The notes: generated by a model not told the origin, from the sequence alone. Positions 46,238 through 55,178 are shown, counted from the stretch's first letter. The stretch is DNA of 64,000 nt from Symbiodinium natans (GCA_905221605.1 CAJNDS010000513.1:276682-340681); one strand, 5' to 3'. Translations and numbers: made by a program.

Positions 46238-46903
46238 TTAGCTGAAGGCGTCCCACACATCAGCAGAGAGCGCCAGAGACGTGTCCTTAAAGATTCTCTC
46301 TGCCTTTTCTTTGCCCACCGGAGTTCGGAGCAGGGAGAAGAAGTGCTGGACAAGAGGAGGGACCTGTCGCTGATAATGCGTGAAGGCTTGTTTGGCTGCC
46401 TGGATTGCCGGCTTGTCCTCCGCCAGGTACTCTAGGGTCGAGAAGAGTCCTCGGACATGATCTGCGGTTGAAGTTGTGGCTTGTTGAGGAGCCGGAGGTG
46501 TGCGTTTGTGCCAGGCCGACGTGTCGAGAGCAAGAAAGAAGGGCAGATCCGTGCTGGAGTCCGGCGAGATTCGTCTGCCCAGGTTGGACCATCCACAGTC
46601 TCGTACATAGTATCCTAGGAGCGCCGATTTGAGTACTAGGAGAATCAGCAAGTAGCACTCGTCCATGCTGGGGCGTAGATGCGGTGGGAGGTTATCCAGC
46701 GGCTGGACCTTTTCCACCATGATGCCGTAGGCTTGCTGAATGAGGAGGTACTTCGGCGGGCCCGAGTCTCCCCGCCAGGAGGAGACCTCACTCGGCGTGG
46801 GAGACTTGGGAAATTCCAGGGGATTGACCGCGGAAGCCACTCTGAGCTGGATAGCAAAGACGTTTGCCACCGTCGGGACCATCTCTGGGAAAACGTGTGC
46901 CAA
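46238..46903 (-). CDS. Gene G: 3' part of the H/G protein, in a shifted frame
   Basis: This frame carries about 220 codons ending DTSLALSADVWDAFS. It overlaps the end of frame H and is most simply the C-terminal half of the same protein, reached by a -1 shift somewhere in about 46903-46950. There is no in-frame ATG until well inside, and the annotated start is a TTG. The sequence MDECYLLILLVLKSALLGYYVRD could be a buried helix or membrane segment. Hairpin copy 14 lies within it and is translated as SEVSSW. No domain is recognised. The break may be an assembly error, a real inactivating indel, or programmed frameshifting. No canonical slippery heptamer is obvious. Confidence 0.65.
   Translation of the reverse strand: MAHVFPEMVPTVANVFAIQLRVASAVNPLEFPKSPTPSEVSSWRGDSGPPKYLLIQQAYGIMVEKVQPLDNLPPHLRPSMDECYLLILLVLKSALLGYYVRDCGWSNLGRRISPDSSTDLPFFLALDTSAWHKRTPPAPQQATTSTADHVRGLFSTLEYLAEDKPAIQAAKQAFTHYQRQVPPLVQHFFSLLRTPVGKEKAERIFKDTSLALSADVWDAFS
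46766..46805 (-). repeat. Hairpin element copy 14, long arms, inside the G reading frame
   Basis: Core AGGAGGAGACCTCACTC at 46777-46793. Arms GTCTCCCCGCC (46766-46776) and GGCGTGGGAGAC (46794-46805) form 11 pairs with one bulged T. Here both arms and core are coding. Confidence 0.95.
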
Positions 46904-48123
46904 GTCAAGTTCCGCCTCATGAGCCTGAAGTCCGTCTTGGGCCTGTTCTTATGGGGAGCAACAACTGAGAGTTTGAAGACCGAGTAGAATTCCCCGCCCT
47001 TGAAGTTGTATACAGCTCTGGTGACGCCCTTCATGGATGCTGTGCGGTTCAGTTTTAGAACCATGCTGACTTGCTCGTCCTGCGATTTCCGAACTTGCAC
47101 GTGAACATCCAATTCCAAAGGGAATTCCTGCGGGTAGGAGTAGGGGAAGGAGTGAATGACCGCCTTTCCCTTGTCTTGTTCCTTCTTGCTTGCCACGCGA
47201 GCCTGAACTGTGGCTGCTGGAAGAACTATCACTCCTTGATGCACCGGGTAGTTCAGGAACTCGCGCGGAGGAGGAGCTGCTTGCGTAAGATTGACGACCT
47301 GGAGCTCCTCTGTGGAAGTGAGGCGCGCGATGCCTTCAAGATGGCCTGGGTCAGGAGCTGATTGTCTTGCGGGAGGAGATGGAGGTGGAGGTGGCTGCCT
47401 GATGAAGGCCTCCTTTTGTCCAACTCCTGCACCGGTGTACTGAGATGAGCGCGACTTCTTCGAGTCCGCCCAGGGTGGAATGTCGGAGTCCGACTCTTCC
47501 TTGCAGGTTTCTTTCCTGCCCACGCCTTGGCCCGCATAGGGTTGCGGTGAGTGCTCTCGTGTTGGCTCTACCTTGAAGGTCTTCGCGTGCTCTGCCTGGA
47601 GCATAGATGAGGAGGATGGATCTGTTTTCGCTTCCCTGTGTCCGCTCCTCGGAGGCGACCTCACGCTGGAGCCTGCCGGTCGGGAAGTTTCGACCGAGAT
47701 CAAGGATAGCGAAGACAGATTCTTGTACACTTCCGAGGTAGGAAGGGCCGCTAAGTCCTCTGCAGTGAGTCCAGGCTTTTTGATTCCCAGCTCTTCTAGT
47801 CTCTTGCTTTCTTTATCCGCTTGTCTCTGGCTCGAGACCGGCCTTGTCGATTGACGGGCCATCATGCTTCTTGATATAGCACGGAGGCCCTTCTCCCAGC
47901 GGTAGTTTCTGATCTCGTCCATTCTCTTATGCGAGATGGGGACATAGTTCGAAGGCAGCAGCCTATCAGCTTCTGTGCAGATGTTGGAGGCGAGATCGAA
48001 CGAGGGCAGAGTCGAAGCTTTCGACTGTCTTTTCCGCGGGGGCATGGTCCTAGGTGCCCTGCGCTGTAGACCTAGTGGACCTTCTTTGAGCACAGAATCT
48101 TGCCAGCGCGTAAGGTCAGACAT
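46904..48123 (-). CDS. Gene H: 5' part of the H/G protein
   Basis: The ATG at 48121-48123 starts a frame that stays open to 46645, but the protein-like part ends near 46904, where frame G takes over. The N-terminus is basic (PPRKRQSKAS), followed by a helical segment with KRLEELGIKKPGLTAEDL, a low-complexity middle with YAGQGVG and YTGAGVG repeats and a polyproline run (QPPPPPSPP), and a folded-looking part from about residue 300 containing IHSFPYSYPQEFPLELDVHVQV and MKGVTRAVYNFKGGEFYSVFKLSVVAP. The last block looks like beta strands of a small domain. No family is recognised. Hairpin copy 15 is translated in frame as VRSPPRSG. Function unknown. Confidence 0.75.
47644..47672 (-). repeat. Hairpin element copy 15, inside the H reading frame
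   Basis: Core CGGAGGCGACCTCACGC at 47650-47666. Arms GCTCC (47644-47648) and GGAGC (47668-47672) pair beyond one T-T mismatch. Confidence 0.78.
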
Positions 48124-48304
48124 TTATCTCAGTAATGCACAAGGACTGGCTGAGTGCTGGGCTCGACAGTGGGGCCTGTGCAGCATTTAGGAGCGGAGAG
48201 ACATTAGATAAGTTAAGTGCTGTCATGCATTTAGGGCAGATTGTTTTAGTTGAGACTGTTGGCTCGGTCGACGGCGCGCAGCTGTGAGAGCATAGCTGCG
48301 TTTT

Positions 48305-48333
48305 ACCTGCAGGAGGAGACCTCACTTGCTGGT
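48305..48333 (-). repeat. Hairpin element copy 16 (between genes K and H)
   Basis: Core AGGAGGAGACCTCACTT at 48311-48327. Arms ACCTGC and GCTGGT pair at five of six positions. Confidence 0.8.
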
Positions 48334-48364
48334 CGCAAAATGTCGAGCTCTATCCTGCTCAAAG

Positions 48365-48652
48365 CTACCAGTACCTGGAGCGGGCTTGTTGCACCGCCCA
48401 GGAGTCTCTACACCCGAAACAGCAGTGCCACAGATGTCCCGGCTTGTGTCGAACACATGGAGCACTGTGGCATTGGTCGCAGCCTGCTCCGCATGATGAC
48501 TGTGGTGGCGGAGGTGCCGTTGCCTTGACCAGAGCTTGGGCTACACTGGCCTGGCTTGTCGTCGTCTGGGTGTGAATGCCAGGGGTGTTCTCAATGGCAA
48601 GAATCGTGCCCTCCGGGTTGGTTGCCATGGCGTGGTGATGATGGAGGAACAA
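48365..48652 (-). CDS. Gene K: small Cys/His-rich protein (95 aa)
   Basis: The frame begins with ATG at 48650-48652 and has a second ATG eight codons on. The first half is Thr/Ala/Gln-rich. The second half holds a dense cluster, CGAGCDQCHSAPC then RHKPGHLWHCCFGC, with at least seven Cys and four His in about 30 residues, which would suit binding of one or two zinc ions. Similar small knuckle-type domains occur in nucleic-acid-binding proteins of retroelements, so an RNA-binding or chaperone role is an inference. Hairpin copies 17 and 16 bracket it as they do the larger genes. No family is recognised. Confidence 0.5.
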   Translation of the reverse strand: MFLHHHHAMATNPEGTILAIENTPGIHTQTTTSQASVAQALVKATAPPPPQSSCGAGCDQCHSAPCVRHKPGHLWHCCFGCRDSWAVQQARSRYW

Positions 48653-48963
48653 TCTGTACTGATCAATATGAGCAGAACGGCTGATGCTGAGTTAAGTTGG
48701 GGCTTCAGTCAGGCACATGGCGGAAAGTCTCTCAGCTTGTAAGCAATGCGAGAGCCTGGAGTGTGACTCGCTCTGGTCGACAGCTGACGTTAGTGTAGCT
48801 CGGCCTCAGTTGTAATGGGAGAAAGGCAGTTCGATGCAATAGTCAGTACGCCACTTGAAGCCTGACTTGTGGTGCAGAAAAGACTTTTCCTGGCAGGCAC
48901 GGTGCGCACGAGGCGGCAGAGAAGGGAGAAAGAAAAACAGGTTGACTTATCAGCGCCCTCGTT
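48653..48963. other. Spacer upstream of gene K
   Basis: About 310 nt between gene K and hairpin copy 17. I see no gene or repeat. Confidence 0.55.
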
Positions 48964-48991
48964 CTCTCAGGAGGGGACCTCTACACGAGAG
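48964..48991 (-). repeat. Hairpin element copy 17 (between genes I and K)
   Basis: Core of 18 nt, AGGAGGGGACCTCTACAC at 48969-48986, with one extra base after CCTC. Arms CTCTC and GAGAG are perfect 5-bp complements. Confidence 0.85.
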
Positions 48992-49051
48992 TAGGAGGGT
49001 TGTCTGAGGCTAAGTGACTAGCTAGATTCCCCAGGAGGGCAAGGGGGCCTT

Positions 49052-49086
49052 GGACAGCTCAGGAGGGGACCTCGACTCGGGTGTCC
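49052..49086 (-). repeat. Hairpin element copy 18 (after gene I stop)
   Basis: Core of 18 nt, AGGAGGGGACCTCGACTC at 49061-49078. Arms GGACAGCTC (49052-49060) and GGGTGTCC (49079-49086) pair through GGACA/TGTCC plus CTC/GGG with one wobble and one bulged G. Confidence 0.82.
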
Positions 49087-49095
49087 TGGAAAACT

Positions 49096-50169
49096 TTAGC
49101 CCTCGTTGCCTCCTGTGCGCAGCGCTTCTAGCTGATCGCGGAGGGTCTGCATCTGTGGAGACCGTCTTAGGCCCTCCCTGCGCATGGTGACCCCCACTAG
49201 GTTCCAGACTGAGTTGTTCGCTAGAAGTCGAAAGGCGTGCATTGCCTCATGGTCGTCTCCGATGGTCAGGGCCAGTTCCAGGAGGAAGGCGATGACCGGC
49301 CTTTCTTCCGTCAGGTTGGCTCGCAGCGGTCTGGACGGCCTGAACTTGGTGAGCTGTTCTTGATCTAGCTTGAGCATAGCCGCCAGGTGGGTGGAGACAA
49401 CCTTGGGCGAGAGAGGAGGGCGTTGGGCATCGATGACTACCTTCCGCTGTTTGGCGTCCCATCTCATGTAGTTCCAGTAGAAGGCAGGGTTCTCGTCCGT
49501 GTGGTGTCGACCTCGGGAGGCAAGTGCTCCTGGTAGAGAGATAAGTGCTGATTCCTTGTCCTGGTTCGTGGTGTCGTAGGCGACGTGATCGAAGCCCTGG
49601 GCTCGAGTGTGCAGCTCGTGAAGGAGACCGAGGAACAGGGCGTGGCGAACGGGCGTGCCAGGGGGGTCCTGGGGCTGGTCCGACTTCCACTGTTGCTGGA
49701 TCCGTGCCAAGGAGGGAACCACACTGTTCGCTTGGTGCACCGTGGCGTAGAAGATCCATCCATGATGGTATCGCAAGGCTGTCAATTCATCCTCGTGATT
49801 CAGCAGGGCCAAGATGATGCTGGCCAAGAGGTCAGCGGTTGGTTTGACCTCCTGCTTTGATTTCGGCAGACCGTTTTGCGAGGCCCTTGGTCTGGAGCCG
49901 TTACGGCGACCAGTCCTCCTGGGCCTCCTGGACGGTGAGGGCAACCGAGTCGGCGGCATTTCCTCGTCCTGCTCCAGGTCCTTTTGCTGACGGCGCTGTT
50001 TGGGAGGCCTGTCCCTGTCGTGAGCAGGGACCAGTTCTCTGGACGTTGAACGTTCATCAGGGCCAAATGCCCGCGCAGCCATGGATGAAGCGGCAAGATG
50101 GGGGAGGTTCTTAAAGAGCACTTGGCATAGTGCAGGGTTGTTCAGCAGCTCCTGCTGGGCTTGCTCCAT
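49096..50169 (-). CDS. Gene I: 357-aa protein, possible retroelement ORF1-like
   Basis: The ATG at 50167-50169 begins MEQAQQELLNNPALCQVLF. The frame is open upstream to the hairpin but without another ATG. Residues about 45-110 are strongly charged, with a Lys/Arg-rich run (PSRRPRRTGRRNGSRPR) fit for nucleic-acid binding and nuclear import. The rest looks globular and helical, with HEDELTALRYHHGWIFYATV, FYWNYMRWDAKQRKVVIDA and a C-terminal GVTMRREGLRRSPQMQTLRDQL. It follows J directly. Its basic N-terminus and position suggest the nucleic-acid-binding partner of the reverse transcriptase. That is inferred from context, not from a recognised domain. Confidence 0.75.
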   Translation of the reverse strand: MEQAQQELLNNPALCQVLFKNLPHLAASSMAARAFGPDERSTSRELVPAHDRDRPPKQRRQQKDLEQDEEMPPTRLPSPSRRPRRTGRRNGSRPRASQNGLPKSKQEVKPTADLLASIILALLNHEDELTALRYHHGWIFYATVHQANSVVPSLARIQQQWKSDQPQDPPGTPVRHALFLGLLHELHTRAQGFDHVAYDTTNQDKESALISLPGALASRGRHHTDENPAFYWNYMRWDAKQRKVVIDAQRPPLSPKVVSTHLAAMLKLDQEQLTKFRPSRPLRANLTEERPVIAFLLELALTIGDDHEAMHAFRLLANNSVWNLVGVTMRREGLRRSPQMQTLRDQLEALRTGGNEG

Positions 50170-50217
50170 AGCGCTTGGGGAGGACACGCATGGTAGCACG
50201 AGTGAAAGCGCTGCCCT

Positions 50218-50252
50218 TTCACCTTCAGGAGGGGACCTCACACGAAGATGAA
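50218..50252 (-). repeat. Hairpin element copy 19 (between genes J and I)
   Basis: Core AGGAGGGGACCTCACAC at 50227-50243. Arms TTCACCTTC (50218-50226) and GAAGATGAA (50244-50252) pair at eight of nine positions. This single copy serves the whole J-I junction, 7 nt past the J stop. Confidence 0.92.
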
Positions 50253-50258
50253 CGGGAC

Positions 50259-53200
50259 TTAACTTAAGCGTTGGAGGAGCAAAAGGTAAGCTCCTGACCC
50301 GATCTGTGCACGTTCCTCGCCCGTAGGCGAGAAGCCTGGGCTGGAGTCATCACCTACCTGGAGAGAGGGAAGCAAGGTGAAGGATCTGTAATGACCTGAG
50401 GTGGCTTCCTGCCCTATGTGAAAGAGTCCCGAGACGGATCTGTAGCGAACAAAGGATTGAGAGTGAGGCCCGTTCCATGCAGGCAGCTGTACTTCGTCCT
50501 GCAAGCCCGTGAGTCTCCAGTGCTGCTTCGCTCCGGCATTTGTGAACCTTGGCAGAGACACAAAGATATAAGGAGGTGTATACAACAGTGCCGCCTTCGA
50601 GTCATGCGGAGAGTGCCACTCGTGCACAAAAAAGGACAGTGAATAAGCTAAGTGGGGCGCCGCTAGGGAGTCAGGCTGGGACAGCCTGGTCGGGTCGGTG
50701 CCTTCCGGGAAGGTTAGTAGAAGGGGGGAGAAGCCAGTTGAGTCGGGTATGTCTGCATCATAGACTCGCTTCCAGGGGGTACCTTGTAAGGAGCCATGGT
50801 GGTTAGCCAACAAGAACGTCAAATACTCGAGTGCATCACTTTGCCTATTAGCAAGCCTCCAGTCTGGATGACAATGCGGGAGCGATTCTAGTGCGAGAAT
50901 AGAGACTGGGTGCGAGGCCCTTGCTCGAAGTTCCCGCTGGAGAGGTTGGAGGTTCGACCAGTCCACTGAGGGGTCTTCCCTCAGAGCGCTAATCATCTGC
51001 AAGACCGAAATGGCGTAGCACAAGTTATGAGGATTAATCAATTGTGGCATAGGCTGAGCTGCAGGAGGCGGTGGCGGAGCAGAGGCATCCAGGTCTGTCG
51101 GTGCTGGCTGAGGCGGTCCTGCGCCTAGCTGTGCAGCCTGGGAGGCACTCCCTGGGCGAAACCATCGCTGAAGCTGGCTTTGCTTGGACCTGGGATTAGG
51201 AGCCTGCAGGGTCCGCTGCTGGAACGTCTTTGGTTGGGGGGTAGCCTGTGTGGGAGATGCGTGTTGGTGTGATGTTGTCGTGCTCTGCCCGGGGTTAGGG
51301 ACCGCAGGAGGAGATGCGCCAACCCCAGAGGTGGGAGGCGAGAGATGTGAGAGCTGAGTGTGTTGGAGGGACGAGTGCATTCTGGAAAGAGGGGCGTCAG
51401 GGTGCAGAAAGAAGAAGAGTTGTAATTGCTGGATGACCGGGCACTGCTTCGTGTGTCGGGGGGCGCTCTCCACTTTCACTCCACAGGCAGGACAGGGTGA
51501 CAGGCGGGTCAGCACATACATCTTAGAGGTGTTATTCCCCGCCGAGGCTTTATAAGAGTCCCATTCTGCCCCGTGTTTCTTTGTGAGGTGGAAGGCTATT
51601 TTTGTCGTGGAGGCTATCCATGAGTCGCAGAGCAGACAGGTCCTGGTGAGTTGCTGGCCAAGATGGCCGGTGAGGAGCTCGAGGAAGGTCTGGGTACCGG
51701 CCTGTTGCAGCAGTTCGGTGCGCATGCGCGAAATGAGAGGCACTGTGTCCATCTGCAAGGTAAGCTGGACCGAGGGTGCGGCAGTAGCACGGCAGTCTGA
51801 CGAGGGCACGAGCTCCTGGCTGGAGGAGACCTCACTCGCCTTGGAAGGAGCTTCGTCAGCCTGAGTGGCCGCCTCAGGTCTAGAAAGCTTGAAACCAGCC
51901 TGTCGGCAGACTCTGCGCTCAACGTGCTGTTGTAGATTATGCCAGTTTTTAAATTTCGCCTGGCAGTGCGAGCATTGAGGCAGGCCTCCCACGGAGTGCT
52001 TTAGGCGTGAGAATTCAAGGGGTGACGGAACAGGAGCCGGGTGCTTGACTGTCCGGTGTGTTCTCAGGCCCGCCGCAGTACGAAATACCTTTCCACAGCA
52101 TGTGTGCATGGGCACGTCCGGAGAAGGGTCAATGTCGGCCTCCCTGAGCAGCTTGCTGTAAGAGGCTACAATTTCCTCCGCCGTTCGCAGGGTGGAGGGA
52201 ATAGTTAAGATATCTTCACGTGGCCAGGCGCCGGACTGAGTGAGGAGCGAAGAGCTCACGTTGGCCGGCGTGGATGTTGAGCAGGAGGTGACCTCACTCG
52301 CTGGGGCTGCATTCCGGCGCTTGCGGAGAGAGTCTAGGCGCTGGGCGGAGCGATCATGAAGCTGCTGAATGGGAGAGACAAGTTTCAGACGTGCAAAAAG
52401 CGCTGCTGTAGTTTCACGAGTCTTATGCACAGGGTTGTGCGTTACCGCTCGCACCTGTCTGGCATGCCATGAGCGGAGAGCCCTTGCCCGCCTACCTGAG
52501 AGACCAACGGATTCCAGGCCAAAAGTGGCCGTGGACCAGACGGTGGCTCTCCAGACAAGCAGCCTAGATGCGGTTTTTGTCCTGCGCTTATTGTGAATGA
52601 ATTTGCGCACTGTCTGCTTTTTCTTCGCCGCTCTCTCTTGTCTTAAAGAGTAGGTAAGATCTTCCGGGTTTGAGTAGCTGATCATGACTCCTAGATACTT
52701 GAAGGAGTCTACCAGCTCGAAGGAAGGAAGAGAGGGGAGAGGGGGAAGAACTGAGGAATGCGAAAGCAGAATTGGCCGTCTTGGCTGCTCTGGTGCGTCT
52801 ATATTCCAGACCGTGACCTTCCGGCCTGAGCGAATCTCCTGTGACTTGAAGAGCTTCTTGGCCTGCTGTGCGTGGCAACCTGCCAGTTTGACCATGATGT
52901 TGCACTTGGCGTAATTCACTTCTAGTCCGGCTTCTTGCAGGTAGTGCAGTAACAGTCTAACCATGTCATGAGCCGCATAGAGATCAGACCAGTTGTGGAT
53001 GTCTCGGTGAATTACGAGGTCATCTGCGAAGCCTGTGAGGAATTGCTGTATTGGAGAGAACCCTATGTGGGTGGCCATAAGCCGGAACGCCTCCGTGATG
53101 ACCAGGGAGAAGAGGGAGGGGGCCAGTTTGCATCCTTGCTTTATACCTCTTGTGGAGGTTACTGTTTCCTGGCTTCGTCCATAGCGCAGATTATACTGGG

Positions 53201-55178
53201 CCTCCCTATGGAGGGATGCAACCAGCTCGACGTCTTCGGGTGAGGCTCCGTAAGTAATTAGTGAGCGCAGAAGAGCTTCTCTGCTTGTTTTGTCAAAAGC
53301 TTGAGAGAGATCTAGTGAGAAGGTGAAGCCTCCGATTAGGTCCGGCTTGCCCTTCGTGCGCTTGGGAGTGCAGAATCTGTCTGGTGCTCGGGATCGAAGC
53401 ATGGCACGGACGCGCCTTGCGTGGCCAATTACCCGGAGTTGGGCATCGGCGATACCGCGTCCTGGAATGTAGGCAAATTGAGGGGAAGCAAAGTGGGCCT
53501 TCTTAAAGAGGGGGTCAAGTCTTCTCCTAGCCTCAGAGGCTATTCCTTTGCCATCTGGCCTAATGATGCCCAGCGGTCGCAAGTTCTCCGGCTTAGAGGC
53601 TGGTTTAGAGGGCTTGGGTATGAAGCTAAGGTCTGCTGACTTGGCTGTTATTGGCAGCGAGGGTGGCTCGGCTGGATTCATTGGTGCTGTGTTATGCTGA
53701 GGCTCGCGCTTCCCTTGGCAGGAGGTGACCTCGCACGCCTGATGGGTCGGAGCGGGAGGCGGAGGCACCGCTTCGAGATAGTCGCAGTAGTTATTGGCCA
53801 CAGTGGAAGCACAAAGGCGGTACATGGATGCGGGGGCAGATCCTTGCGGTACTGCCTTTTCCGGTTTTATAGAGGCTATGCCTTTGGACAGACTACTTTT
53901 GTCCAGCTTGGGCAAGGCTTGGCCTACGCCACTAGCTAGGGGGGGATGCGAGGAGAAGATGGAAAGACTATGTCTCTTTAACTCTGCCAGTCCCTCAGGC
54001 TCAGTTAGGATGCGGCCGCATGGCGATCTAAGGCAGACTCTTGGTGCAGGAGACCAAGGAGCTACATGCTTTAAGGAGCGATATGCCGCATGTGGATCTC
54101 GTTTGACCTTCTCAGAAATCTCTGTCAAAGTTCGATGAGTTCTTTCTCGGGCCTGATTCTTTATCTGGATGGCATGTGCCTTGGCTGCCTCGTCCAGCGA
54201 GCGCTGAGCCTGTTTGAGGTGCTCGGTGCGAGCCATCTTATTTATGACGTCGTCCTCACGTTTTAGGTTTCGCAGCGCAGTCTGCCGATGGTTATGAAGC
54301 CGCCACAGAGGTTGTGCTGTCGGAGCTGCGTCCGAGCTGCCTGCTTCTGGGTCCCTCGGCTGGAAAGTCTTGGCATGTTCGAGAAGAAGCTCGTTGACCT
54401 CATCAGGGTGAAGAGGCTCGCCATTCTTCTGCGCTCGGAGTTTGTCGACATCCTTTGCAACTTGCTCCCGCAGGGTTTGGGCCAGAGGAGTGTTTTGTCT
54501 AACATGGTGAGCCAGTAGGGACTTTTGTTTGGAAGGGACTGCCGGTTGAGTTTTGGTCGAGAACGGGTGTCTCCAGACCTTCTTGAGGGGTATTGCCGTC
54601 CTGAGTGGCATGTGTTTGCCACCTTTACGCCATGCTCCCAGCTTGAAGTCTTTGAGGACACACACTTTGCGGGCCAGCTGAGCAGCGTAGAATTTGGAGG
54701 TCAAGATGAAATCTATCTGAGAGCTGCCCTGTGGCGAGATGAAAGTGTTTGCCTTGCGCCCCTGCCATGTGTTAAGCGCAACTAGGGAGTTTCGCTGAAG
54801 AAACTTCTGGAACTGCTTTTGAACCGGCTTGTGCTTAGAAGATCCTGCTGGCACCACTCCCCCTACAAAGGGGGGATTTGGTTTTAGGGAAGAGTTGAAG
54901 TCGCCCGCCAGTACCGGAACAGTACGCTGTGACAAGTTGGTAAGGGACTTGCTTAGGGAGGAGAGAACTTTGCTTTGGGTGGCATAGTGGTCCTGCTCCG
55001 TCATGCCTCGTTGCTTGGTGTACTGGTAGCAGTTGAGCAGAAGCACTGGATGGCCTCGGATTTCGCAGTGAACCTCGTGAGCACGGCCTGGGTGTAGATC
55101 CTGCCAGCGTAGTGTTGCTGAGTCTATGCTAGGCGATAGTAGAGTGAGAACACCTGCAGAGCGCCTGTGCTTTGGCTG
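50259..55178 (-). CDS. Gene J: LINE-type endonuclease/reverse transcriptase fused to C2H2 fingers and a ubiquitin-specific protease
   Basis: About 1,640 codons are open after an in-frame TAA at 55179-55181. The frame continues without shift from the upstream endonuclease start. Remaining endonuclease motifs are LAGDFNSSL (about 54.89 kb), SQIDFILTS (54.7 kb) and KHMPLRT (54.6 kb). The reverse transcriptase shows motif A FSLDLSQAFD (about 53.3 kb), motif B RGIKQGCKLAPSL (53.13 kb) and motif C FADD (53007-53030), with catalytic Asp residues intact. Four Cys/His fingers lie at about 52.1-51.44 kb. After a Pro/Gln-rich linker comes a USP (C19) domain: Cys box NLCYAISVLQ (Cys codon 51018-51020), His box GHYRSF (His codon 50391-50393) and a final GSGAYLLLLQR. 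By family knowledge it would copy RNA into nicked DNA and remove ubiquitin. Hairpin copies 20-22 lie in frame. Confidence 0.92.
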   Translation of the reverse strand, partial: QPKHRRSAGVLTLLSPSIDSATLRWQDLHPGRAHEVHCEIRGHPVLLLNCYQYTKQRGMTEQDHYATQSKVLSSLSKSLTNLSQRTVPVLAGDFNSSLKPNPPFVGGVVPAGSSKHKPVQKQFQKFLQRNSLVALNTWQGRKANTFISPQGSSQIDFILTSKFYAAQLARKVCVLKDFKLGAWRKGGKHMPLRTAIPLKKVWRHPFSTKTQPAVPSKQKSLLAHHVRQNTPLAQTLREQVAKDVDKLRAQKNGEPLHPDEVNELLLEHAKTFQPRDPEAGSSDAAPTAQPLWRLHNHRQTALRNLKREDDVINKMARTEHLKQAQRSLDEAAKAHAIQIKNQARERTHRTLTEISEKVKRDPHAAYRSLKHVAPWSPAPRVCLRSPCGRILTEPEGLAELKRHSLSIFSSHPPLASGVGQALPKLDKSSLSKGIASIKPEKAVPQGSAPASMYRLCASTVANNYCDYLEAVPPPPAPTHQACEVTSCQGKREPQHNTAPMNPAEPPSLPITAKSADLSFIPKPSKPASKPENLRPLGIIRPDGKGIASEARRRLDPLFKKAHFASPQFAYIPGRGIADAQLRVIGHARRVRAMLRSRAPDRFCTPKRTKGKPDLIGGFTFSLDLSQAFDKTSREALLRSLITYGASPEDVELVASLHREAQYNLRYGRSQETVTSTRGIKQGCKLAPSLFSLVITEAFRLMATHIGFSPIQQFLTGFADDLVIHRDIHNWSDLYAAHDMVRLLLHYLQEAGLEVNYAKCNIMVKLAGCHAQQAKKLFKSQEIRSGRKVTVWNIDAPEQPRRPILLSHSSVLPPLPSLPSFELVDSFKYLGVMISYSNPEDLTYSLRQERAAKKKQTVRKFIHNKRRTKTASRLLVWRATVWSTATFGLESVGLSGRRARALRSWHARQVRAVTHNPVHKTRETTAALFARLKLVSPIQQLHDRSAQRLDSLRKRRNAAPASEVTSCSTSTPANVSSSLLTQSGAWPREDILTIPSTLRTAEEIVASYSKLLREADIDPSPDVPMHTCCGKVFRTAAGLRTHRTVKHPAPVPSPLEFSRLKHSVGGLPQCSHCQAKFKNWHNLQQHVERRVCRQAGFKLSRPEAATQADEAPSKASEVSSSQELVPSSDCRATAAPSVQLTLQMDTVPLISRMRTELLQQAGTQTFLELLTGHLGQQLTRTCLLCDSWIASTTKIAFHLTKKHGAEWDSYKASAGNNTSKMYVLTRLSPCPACGVKVESAPRHTKQCPVIQQLQLFFFLHPDAPLSRMHSSLQHTQLSHLSPPTSGVGASPPAVPNPGQSTTTSHQHASPTQATPQPKTFQQRTLQAPNPRSKQSQLQRWFRPGSASQAAQLGAGPPQPAPTDLDASAPPPPPAAQPMPQLINPHNLCYAISVLQMISALREDPSVDWSNLQPLQRELRARASHPVSILALESLPHCHPDWRLANRQSDALEYLTFLLANHHGSLQGTPWKRVYDADIPDSTGFSPLLLTFPEGTDPTRLSQPDSLAAPHLAYSLSFFVHEWHSPHDSKAALLYTPPYIFVSLPRFTNAGAKQHWRLTGLQDEVQLPAWNGPHSQSFVRYRSVSGLFHIGQEATSGHYRSFTLLPSLQVGDDSSPGFSPTGEERAQIGSGAYLLLLQRLS
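51811..51852 (-). repeat. Hairpin element copy 20, inside gene J
   Basis: Core TGGAGGAGACCTCACTC at 51821-51837. GGC/GCC pair next to the core and AGCTCC/GGAGCT pair further out, past an asymmetric internal loop. Translated in frame as SEVSSS. Confidence 0.75.
52280..52302 (-). repeat. Hairpin element copy 21, inside gene J
   Basis: Core AGGAGGTGACCTCACTC at 52283-52299. Only AGC/GCT (3 bp) pair directly. Translated as SEVTSC. Confidence 0.72.
53717..53739 (-). repeat. Hairpin element copy 22, inside gene J
   Basis: Core AGGAGGTGACCTCGCAC at 53720-53736. GGC/GCC (3 bp) pair directly. Translated as CEVTSC. Confidence 0.7.

Noticed and set aside
46645-46903. C-terminal extension of frame H past the frame switch
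   Set aside because: Trp/Ser/Arg-rich composition typical of a shadow frame. Frame G over the same bases is more protein-like.
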